This document shows, piece by piece, positions 1 through 5,027 of a DNA stretch of 8,038 nucleotides (the stretch's first letter is position 1; the number at the start of each line of letters is the position of its first letter). The stretch spans positions 1-8,038 of the forward strand of contig CANQPR010000065.1 of NCBI GenBank assembly GCA_947625715.1, read 5' to 3'. Under the pieces are notes generated by a model. It ran no database searches, was not told the DNA's origin, and worked only from the letters and a program-made list of their open reading frames with translations. The DNA is from an uncultured Bacilli bacterium (GTDB lineage Bacteria; Bacillota_I; Bacilli_A; RF39; UBA660). The position numbers were made by a program, and so were the translations under genes.

Positions 1-11
1 ATCTTCCCTTT

Positions 12-584
12 TTATGTTGCATTTTGGGTTTCTTCATTTAATGGGGTTTTTTGGTCTAAATATAATAATAAATTATAATTTTTTACATCATTGGCTTTTA
101 AGGTTATATTTTTTAAACTATAAGCATGAAGTGATTCTTTTATAACTTTATTTGCATCGTTTAGTGGATTTGCTGTTAGTTGCGTAGCTTTATTTAATTT
201 ATTATGATAATCTGTTTCATATAATATAGCATCTACCCATTCATCAGCTAATTGTCTTTCAGCCTCTGCATTTAAGCTTTCCAAGTTTATGGTGGCACTT
301 GCTTGACTATTACAATTATTAGTTATTGTAAAATGATAAGGGGTTGCTGTACTTAAAAAACTCTCTAATTCATCATCTTTCATAGGATAAGCATTTGGAA
401 TATCGATATCATTTTCACCTGTAAAATCAATACTAAGGCATTCGGTGTTAACAACATTCTCTCCTGTTTGAGTATTTGTATATTGCCAAAATGAATAAGT
501 TAAGCCAAAAGTAAAAACTACTATTCCTATTATTACTAACACCATTAAAACATATATTTTTTTGTTACTACCATTTAATTTCAT
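12..584 (-). CDS. Membrane-anchored extracellular protein, probably C-terminally truncated
   Basis: 190 aa. A short basic N-terminus (MKLNGSNKK) is followed by one hydrophobic segment at about residues 10-29, which serves as a signal anchor or uncleaved signal peptide. The rest is an outside domain with only two cysteines (C49, C91) that could pair. It is rich in N, T, D and E, with alternating beta-like stretches such as YHFTITNNC and NYNLLLYLDQ. The layout resembles small secreted proteins common in uncultured gut Bacilli and loosely recalls TasA/camelysin-type exported proteins; that resemblance is inference. The ATG is preceded by GGAGG 12 nt upstream, set in the loop of an inverted repeat. 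The ORF ends at TAA (12-14), but the next in-frame codons read K-G-K, which is what a full-length relative would be expected to continue with. A nonsense change near the C-terminus is therefore suspected. The coding call is secure; the function is unknown. Confidence 0.8.
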   Translation of the reverse strand: MKLNGSNKKIYVLMVLVIIGIVVFTFGLTYSFWQYTNTQTGENVVNTECLSIDFTGENDIDIPNAYPMKDDELESFLSTATPYHFTITNNCNSQASATINLESLNAEAERQLADEWVDAILYETDYHNKLNKATQLTANPLNDANKVIKESLHAYSLKNITLKANDVKNYNLLLYLDQKTPLNEETQNAT

Positions 585-585
585 T

Positions 586-615
586 ATAAAAGAAGACCTC
601 CATATCTTCTTTTAT
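586..615 (-). repeat. 11-bp perfect inverted repeat enclosing the Shine-Dalgarno of the 584 gene
   Basis: ATAAAAGAAGA (586-596) and TCTTCTTTTAT (605-615) are exact reverse complements, separated by eight bases. On the minus-strand transcript the loop reads UAUGGAGG, so the ribosome site GGAGG sits in the loop and the 3' arm ends one base before the ATG. Depending on which -10 box is used, the transcript would begin inside or just before the 5' arm. The repeat could act as an mRNA hairpin that tunes translation or stability, or as an operator just downstream of the promoter. The repeat itself is certain; its role is inferred. Confidence 0.8.
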
Positions 616-644
616 TATATTATATAATACCCCCCCCCCGTCAA
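614..644 (-). promoter_or_regulatory. Promoter with poly-G spacer for the 584 gene, likely phase-variable
   Basis: On the minus strand TTGACG (644-639, five of six -35 consensus bases) is followed by nine more G (638-630), and then by two perfect TATAAT boxes at 624-619 and 619-614. Spacers are 14 and 19 bp, on either side of the 17-bp optimum. Gain of three or loss of two G would give exactly 17 bp for one box or the other. Homopolymer G/C tracts in this position drive on/off switching of surface proteins in other bacteria. Promoter identity is fairly safe from the motifs; switching is inferred. Confidence 0.65.
630..639. repeat. Homopolymer C10 (plus) / G10 (minus) tract
   Basis: Ten consecutive C in an otherwise very A+T-rich intergenic region. 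No other C or G run this long occurs in the window; the next is five G inside the rel-like gene. The tract lies between the -35 and -10 boxes of the gene starting at 584. Tracts of this length are prone to slipped-strand mispairing and also to sequencing or assembly length errors. Confidence 0.95.
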
Positions 645-657
645 CGGTTTTTCATCA

Positions 658-1959
658 TTATTTTTTTAAAGAATGAAATAATTTTTTCCACAATTTAGTT
701 GATGAATAATTTAAAATTCCTTCTTTATATATTCTTAAACCATACTTAAATATAATCATTGTAAAAATAACCATTATTAAACTAGATAAACCAAGTTCCC
801 ATAAAGTCATTTGATTTAGAATAAACATTGTTGGTGCTATTAAGAAAGATAACAAAGGTATAAAAGCCGTTATTTTAATAAAAAAGGAACCTTCAAAACC
901 AACAGCAATCATAGATAAATAATAACCAAATACTAATATTATCATAAGTGGCATTTGTAATTGTTGAAAATCTTCAATACTTGTTGTCATTGACGCTAAA
1001 ACACCACAAACAATAGCATAAGCTAAAAAGGAAAAAAGAAATAATATAATAATAAATGGTAAAGCTGTTAATAAATTATTTAATAAACCACTTTGAATAA
1101 GTATTGATACTAAATCTTTAATTTGCAATGAATCTATATTTATTGTTGCTTTAGTGATAATACTTCTAATTATAATGGCTAATAATGCATATAAAATAAT
1201 TAAAATTCCTTGTAAAACGACAAACAACGTTGATGCAATTATCTTCGCTAAAAAATGAATTTTAGGTGGAACATTAGAAATTATTATTTCCATACTTTTA
1301 GTTGATTTTTCCTCATTTATTTCTGAACCTATCATTTGCGTTAATAAAGTTATTAAAAAGAAACTTGGTAATATTAAAATCATTATCACCATTGTTTTTA
1401 TTTCATCACTATTATTTTGATTTTCTTTTTTGGGATTCGTTAAAACAAAGGAAGGATTTATAGGATTACTAATAGCCTTTATTTGCTCTTCATTTAACCC
1501 ACTATAAAGAGCTACATATTCATTTTTTAACTGATTTAAAGAAAGAATTATTAATTCTTTAGTATAATTATTAATATCATCATAACTTATTATTTGACTT
1601 TTTAAAAATTCATCATTACTCTGCTCTATATTAATAATTACCGTTTTTTCTTTGTCATTTAATTTTTCTTTTTCTTCATCTAAATCTTTTTTATAGGCTA
1701 TAGTATAATTATCACTATCACTTAACACTATCGATTGCGAAGTAAAAATATTTTGAAAATCATCATAAATTTTTTCATCACTAACAACAACTATATTAGT
1801 CTTTGAATCAAAATCGCCTCCAAAAAAATTTATAATCTTATCAATATTTACAAGACCAACAATTAAAATAAAAACAATTAAATTAGCTAATTTAAACCAT
1901 TTAGTTTTTATTTTTTTATCTAAACTTTCTTTTATTAAATATTTTAATTTATTTTTCAT
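658..1959 (-). CDS. ABC-2 type export permease (NatB/YhaP-like)
   Basis: 433 aa membrane subunit of an ABC exporter. One N-terminal membrane segment (about 23-38) is followed by a large outside domain (about 45-185). About six more segments come after it (about 189-208, 240-266, 299-322, 336-354, 365-381, 389-406), and the protein ends in a lysine-rich tail. The stretch SEINEEKSTKSMEIIISNV (212-230) after the second segment matches the conserved loop of the NatB/COG1668 family, as does TTSIEDFQQLQMPLMI later on. NatB of Bacillus works with NatA in Na+ extrusion, and YhaP is a similar permease. The substrate here cannot be told. The ATG at 1959 is preferred over an in-frame GTG at 1968 because GGTGAGG sits three bases upstream of it. 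It overlaps the end of the ATPase gene by 11 nt, so the pair is translationally coupled. No clear terminator follows. Confidence 0.88.
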   Translation of the reverse strand: MKNKLKYLIKESLDKKIKTKWFKLANLIVFILIVGLVNIDKIINFFGGDFDSKTNIVVVSDEKIYDDFQNIFTSQSIVLSDSDNYTIAYKKDLDEEKEKLNDKEKTVIINIEQSNDEFLKSQIISYDDINNYTKELIILSLNQLKNEYVALYSGLNEEQIKAISNPINPSFVLTNPKKENQNNSDEIKTMVIMILILPSFFLITLLTQMIGSEINEEKSTKSMEIIISNVPPKIHFLAKIIASTLFVVLQGILIILYALLAIIIRSIITKATINIDSLQIKDLVSILIQSGLLNNLLTALPFIIILFLFSFLAYAIVCGVLASMTTSIEDFQQLQMPLMIILVFGYYLSMIAVGFEGSFFIKITAFIPLLSFLIAPTMFILNQMTLWELGLSSLIMVIFTMIIFKYGLRIYKEGILNYSSTKLWKKLFHSLKK

Positions 1960-2848
1960 AAGCCTCACCTACCTTATCTAAAAATATTTCATTTAGGGAA
2001 GCATCTTCTACTAAAAATTTTGTTATATCATCACTTTGTTTAACAACTTTAAAAACATCTTTGATATATTTTTCTTCTTTTATTTTTATAAGATACTCAT
2101 CATTTACTTTTTTAATACTTAAAACACCTGGTAAATTTTCTATTTCTTTTTCTTTTATCTTTCCTTTAACAAGAATATTTTTCTTTTGATAATCATGTTT
2201 TATTTCTTTTAAATTACCTTTTAAGACCGTTTTTCCTTTGACTAAAATTACTAATTTTTCACAAAATAATTCTACATGTTCTAATTGATGAGATGAAAAT
2301 ATTATACTGCACCCTTTTTGTTTTAATTCTTCTATAACTTCCATAAATAATTTAACATTTATTGGGTCTAAACCTGTAAATGGTTCATCTAATATTAATA
2401 ATTTTGGTTCATGAATAATAGATACAATAAATTGAACTTTTTGTTGATTTCCTTTTGATAATTCTTTAATTTTTCGATTTTTATATTCAGATATGGAAAA
2501 TCTTTCTAACCAATAATCAAGTTTTTGCAAAATATCTTTTTCATTCATACTTTTTAATTTGCCATATAACATGGCTTGTTGTTTAATTGTAAGTTTAGTA
2601 AGTAAACTTCTTTCTTCTGTTAAAAAGCCTATTTTATCGGTTATATTATAATCAATTTTTTGACCATCTAAAGTTATTTTTCCACTATCCATATCTAAAA
2701 GACCAATAATCATTCGAAACGTCGTTGTTTTTCCCGCACCATTAATTCCTAATAAACCAAATATTTCGCCATCATTAACTTCAAAAGATAAATTATCTAC
2801 AGCTAAAACCGTATTATAAGCTTTACTTATATTTTCAACTTTTAACAT
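1949..2848 (-). CDS. ABC transporter ATP-binding protein (NatA/YhaQ-like)
   Basis: 299 aa cytoplasmic ATPase that would power the permease encoded just downstream. Walker A is GINGAGKTT (34-42), the signature is LSKGNQQK (130-137), Walker B is LLILDE (150-155), followed by the D-loop GLDP, and the switch histidine is H187 in SSHQLEH. The Q-loop region reads GFLTEERSL, without the usual Gln, as in many NatA-type ATPases. Residues from about 215 on form the C-terminal extension typical of this subfamily (DUF4162-like). All catalytic motifs are intact. Its ATG shares one base with the stop of the isomerase gene (TAATG), and its ribosome site AAGGAGGAG lies in the last codons of that gene. The two are therefore in one operon and probably coupled. 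Exporter versus drug or ion efflux cannot be decided from the sequence. Confidence 0.93.
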   Translation of the reverse strand: MLKVENISKAYNTVLAVDNLSFEVNDGEIFGLLGINGAGKTTTFRMIIGLLDMDSGKITLDGQKIDYNITDKIGFLTEERSLLTKLTIKQQAMLYGKLKSMNEKDILQKLDYWLERFSISEYKNRKIKELSKGNQQKVQFIVSIIHEPKLLILDEPFTGLDPINVKLFMEVIEELKQKGCSIIFSSHQLEHVELFCEKLVILVKGKTVLKGNLKEIKHDYQKKNILVKGKIKEKEIENLPGVLSIKKVNDEYLIKIKEEKYIKDVFKVVKQSDDITKFLVEDASLNEIFLDKVGEAYEK

Positions 2849-3486
2849 TACTCCTCCTTATTATCAATAATTTCTAATAAATATTCGTTTATTATATCAT
2901 TTTCACTATTAGCAAAAAAGTTTTCTTCAAAATATTCATTAGCTACTATTTTTCGTAATTTTTCTTTATCTAAAGATTGTAAGATATCAATCATTGCACA
3001 TTCATTATTAAGACAAATATTAGTTAAAGTATTTCTTTGTTCTTCTTGAATTTCTTTGCGATTTATTGGATAACCACTTTTGGCTTCTACTGTAAATAAA
3101 GTTGTAAATATTTCTTCTAAGTTGACATCCGTTCCCATTCCAAATATTTGGCCAAAAGGAATGGAAATAGCATTACCGCCATTTATTTTTAAAAACAATA
3201 ACGCATCAATACTATTCTTTACATATCCACAGTAAACATTGGGCATTTTATTTGCACTTATTAAAAAGCCTTGTCCGGTTGCACAACCACTTATAACAAA
3301 ATCTACAGCTTTACTATTTAATAAAATACCTGTTAATATTCCACTTTCAACATAATCAATAGCATTACAATCTATAGTGTAGTTAAAAACTTCATGATGA
3401 TATTTACTTGCTACTTTCTTTAATATTTTATAAATAAATTCATTTTTATTTTCTTGACTTCGTTCATTAATTAAGGCTACTTTCAT
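2848..3486 (-). CDS. RpiB/LacA/LacB-family sugar-phosphate isomerase
   Basis: 212 aa soluble protein. The N-terminus MKVALINERSQENKN is characteristic of the longer (about 210 aa) branch of the RpiB/LacAB family. The active-site loop SGCATGQG (66-73) carries the catalytic-type cysteine C68, with Ala where most relatives have Gly (GCGTG). INGGNA (101-106) forms the second conserved block. The core ends near residue 150. The remaining 60 residues are helical and acidic, with extra cysteines (C158, C163). The family interconverts aldose and ketose phosphates such as ribose 5-phosphate/ribulose 5-phosphate; the substrate of this branch is not known to me. The start is fixed by the family N-terminus and by an in-frame TGA two codons upstream. 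It is the first gene of the operon with the ABC exporter. Confidence 0.88.
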   Translation of the reverse strand: MKVALINERSQENKNEFIYKILKKVASKYHHEVFNYTIDCNAIDYVESGILTGILLNSKAVDFVISGCATGQGFLISANKMPNVYCGYVKNSIDALLFLKINGGNAISIPFGQIFGMGTDVNLEEIFTTLFTVEAKSGYPINRKEIQEEQRNTLTNICLNNECAMIDILQSLDKEKLRKIVANEYFEENFFANSENDIINEYLLEIIDNKEE

Positions 3487-3510
3487 ATTTCATCTATCCA
3501 TTCTTCCTTT

Positions 3511-3538
3511 ATTATACCAAATTTTTTCTTACTTGTAA
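3511..3538 (-). promoter_or_regulatory. Promoter of the isomerase-ABC exporter operon
   Basis: On the minus strand TTACAA (3538-3533), a 16-bp spacer and a perfect TATAAT (3516-3511). Initiation would fall near 3504, giving a leader of only about 18 nt. The best ribosome site, AAGGAAG (3509-3503), lies 16 nt from the ATG at 3486 and may be partly outside the transcript, so translation may start on a very short, weakly SD-led leader. Confidence 0.6.
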
Positions 3539-3561
3539 TATTTAATGGTTTATGTTAAATT
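3533..3561 (+). promoter_or_regulatory. Possible tRNA promoter sharing its -35 with the divergent operon promoter
   Basis: TTGTAA (3533-3538) is followed, after 17 bp, by TAAATT (3556-3561) with an extended -10 TG at 3553-3554. Both boxes match consensus at only four of six bases, so this is a weak call. It is supported mainly by its position 16 bp before the mature 5' end of the tRNA. Confidence 0.35.
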
Positions 3562-3577
3562 ATTAATAGTTAAATTT

Positions 3578-3654
3578 GGTCTGTTGGTGAAGTGGTTTAA
3601 CACGCGCGCCTCTCAAGCTCGTATTCACGGGTTCAAACCCCGTACAGACTACCA
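3578..3654 (+). tRNA. tRNA-Glu, anticodon CUC
   Basis: 77 nt with encoded CCA. The acceptor GGTCTGT (3578-3584) pairs with ACAGACT (3644-3650) through seven pairs, including G1-U72. The D arm has a three-pair stem GTG/CAC and a loop containing TGGTTTAA. The T arm is ACGGG-TTCAAAC-CCCGT. The only register with T33 gives the loop CTCTCAA (3610-3616) and anticodon CTC (3612-3614), which reads GAG. The body (acceptor, D arm, T arm, A73) matches low-G+C tRNA-Glu. The anticodon stem CGCGC/GCTCG has a C29-U41 mismatch, which is unusual. Most A+T-rich genomes use one tRNA-Glu(UUC), so this may be an extra isoacceptor or a decaying copy. Confidence 0.88.
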
Positions 3655-3664
3655 ATTATAAATT

Positions 3665-3689
3665 ACTAACTAAAATAGTTAGTTTTTTT
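3665..3689 (+). terminator. Rho-independent terminator of the tRNA
   Basis: ACTAACTA (3665-3672), an AAA loop and TAGTTAGT (3676-3683) form an eight-pair stem, followed by a run of T ending at 3689. It begins 11 bases after the CCA. The stem is A+T-rich, but the geometry is classical. Confidence 0.75.
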
Positions 3690-3699
3690 AATTCTTTTA

Positions 3700-3708
3700 T
3701 GTTATAAT
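3700..3708 (+). promoter_or_regulatory. Extended -10 promoter of the PepSY gene
   Basis: TG at 3700-3701, one base, then a perfect TATAAT at 3703-3708. The -35 position, which overlaps the tRNA terminator, has no good TTGACA match, so the extended -10 would carry recognition. The ribosome site GGAG (3720-3723) sits eight bases before the ATG. Confidence 0.55.
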
Positions 3709-3731
3709 TTAAAATAGATGGAGATGGTTGA

Positions 3732-4067
3732 ATGAAAAAGAATAAAAAGACTTTATTATTAATTATCATTGCTGTAATTATTATCATTTGTTTAGCAATA
3801 GGCGCTGTAGTTTTATTTACAAAGAAAAAAAATAATAGTAGTGATAATATTCCTTATTCTAGTGAATATATTAGTAAAGAAGAAGCTTTAAATATTGCTT
3901 TAAAAGATAGTGTCTTAAATAAAGAAGATGTTCATGATATTGAAGTTGAATTAGGAAACAAATATGATGTTGTTGTTTATGAAGTTAGTTATGAATATAA
4001 TGATTTTGAGTATGAATATTATATTAAAGCTACAACTGGCGATATTTTAAAAACTTTCAGAGATTAA
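3732..4067 (+). CDS. Membrane-anchored PepSY-domain protein
   Basis: 111 aa. A basic N-terminus (MKKNKK) is followed by one hydrophobic segment at about 8-30, then a basic stop KKK and a Ser/Asn linker. A single PepSY domain spans about 46-110, with the familiar pattern ISKEEALNIAL, then EVELGNKYDVVVYEVSYEY, then EYYIKATTGDILK. This topology places the domain outside the cell, anchored in the membrane or cleaved free. PepSY domains are found in inhibitors or propeptides of secreted M4 peptidases and in small envelope proteins. No peptidase is adjacent, so a role in restraining secreted proteolysis is only a family-based guess. It has its own promoter just after the tRNA terminator and is convergent with the DUF362 gene 12 bases away. 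Confidence 0.88.
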   Translation: MKKNKKTLLLIIIAVIIIICLAIGAVVLFTKKKNNSSDNIPYSSEYISKEEALNIALKDSVLNKEDVHDIEVELGNKYDVVVYEVSYEYNDFEYEYYIKATTGDILKTFRD

Positions 4068-4093
4068 AAAAGTAAATCATTATTCTGATTTAC
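4066..4093 (-). terminator. Terminator of the DUF362 gene, overlapping its stop codon
   Basis: On the minus strand GTAAATCA (4093-4086), a six-base loop and TGATTTAC (4079-4072) form an eight-pair stem followed by six T (4071-4066). The 5' arm and loop include the last codons and the TAA of the DUF362 gene. On the plus strand no T run follows the stem, so it seems built for the minus-strand transcript. Confidence 0.55.
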
Positions 4094-4982
4094 AATCGTC
4101 AATATTTACAATTTCATATTCACATGTTCCTAGGCCTAGCCTTTGAGCTTCACTAACGGTATGAATTGCATTTTTCTCTAGCATTCTATTTATTAAGGAT
4201 GCTTTTTTTTCGTCTGTTGAATTCATAATTTGGTCATAACAACATTGGTCTAGAGCAACGGGATCTAAACTAGCAAAGATACCAATATCGGCCATTTCTG
4301 GTTTACTAGGATTACTATCACAATCACAATCAATAGATAAATTATTTAAAACATTGATATAAGCTAAATTTTCTTTGCCAAAATATGTTATTACAGCTTT
4401 ACAAGCTTCGGCCATACTTTCTAAGAATCCATCTTGATTGTCAACATGACTCCACATTTCTTTTGGACTAGTTGTTATTCCAGCTGAATGAATATAAGCT
4501 TTTCCATTTCTTGAAGCTACCCCAATACTCATGTTTTTTAAGGCCCCGCCAAAGCCACCCATTGCATGACCTTTAAAATGAGATAATAACAACATAGAAT
4601 TATATTTAGTTAAATTCTTTCCGACAATATTTTTACCTTGTAAATGTTTTCCACCTTCAAAGTAAATTTCCATCTCGCCATCTTCATCCATAATATCACA
4701 AGGTGCTATATCCATAAAACCATGTTCTTTGATTGTTTGCCAATGATCAGATGATAAAGCTCTTTTGCCATCATAAGCTGTATTACATTCTACAATTGTT
4801 CCATCTAATTTATGTACTAAACCTTTTATTAAATTAGGGTCTAAATAATTATGACCTCCCATTTCACCTGTAGATATTTTAACAGCTACTTTATCTCTTA
4901 GGACAACTCCTAAAGCTTCATAAATTTTAATCAATCCTTGTTCACTAATATCTTTTGTAAAAAATACTTTTGCTTTTTCCAT
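4080..4982 (-). CDS. DUF362-domain protein, probably metal-binding
   Basis: 300 aa, soluble, without signal peptide or membrane segment. Family landmarks are KISTGEMGGHNYLDP (35-49), SHFKGHAMGGFGGALKN (134-150), DCDCDSNPSKPEMADIG (218-234) and SLDPVALDQCCYD (238-250). Nine cysteines (C66, C95, C194, C219, C221, C247, C248, C287, C297) suggest metal or Fe-S binding. Many relatives in anaerobes also carry a CX2CX2CX3C ferredoxin module, and this one does not. The molecular function of DUF362 is not established to my knowledge. The ATG at 4982 follows GAGG by seven bases. It lies 45 bases after the rel-like gene in the same direction, so shared transcription is possible. Confidence 0.85.
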   Translation of the reverse strand: MEKAKVFFTKDISEQGLIKIYEALGVVLRDKVAVKISTGEMGGHNYLDPNLIKGLVHKLDGTIVECNTAYDGKRALSSDHWQTIKEHGFMDIAPCDIMDEDGEMEIYFEGGKHLQGKNIVGKNLTKYNSMLLLSHFKGHAMGGFGGALKNMSIGVASRNGKAYIHSAGITTSPKEMWSHVDNQDGFLESMAEACKAVITYFGKENLAYINVLNNLSIDCDCDSNPSKPEMADIGIFASLDPVALDQCCYDQIMNSTDEKKASLINRMLEKNAIHTVSEAQRLGLGTCEYEIVNIDDCKSE

Positions 4983-5005
4983 TATTTATCCTCACTTTCA
5001 ATAAT

Positions 5006-5014
5006 ATCATACCA
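5006..5014 (-). promoter_or_regulatory. Possible extended -10 promoter of the DUF362 gene
   Basis: On the minus strand TGG (5014-5012) is followed by TATGAT (5011-5006), an extended -10 within the 45-base gap after the rel-like gene. No convincing -35 lies upstream. The gene may instead, or also, be transcribed from the rel promoter. Confidence 0.3.
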
Positions 5015-5027
5015 TATTTTTTCAAAT

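Noticed and set aside
636..651. Plus-strand CCG-TCAA-CGG hairpin followed by T5 as a terminator
   Set aside because: Only three G-C pairs, and no plus-strand gene ends nearby. The same bases are better explained as the -35 region of the minus-strand promoter.
1960..1968. GTG at 1968 as the start of the permease
   Set aside because: The ATG at 1959 has the ribosome site GGTGAGG directly before it; starting at GTG would use up that site and leave none upstream at good spacing.
3578..3654. tRNA read as Arg (TCT) or Leu (CAA/AAG) from the bases around the loop
   Set aside because: Those registers lack T33 at the right place or break the stem, and the short variable loop rules out Leu; only CTC fits, and the tRNA body is Glu-like.
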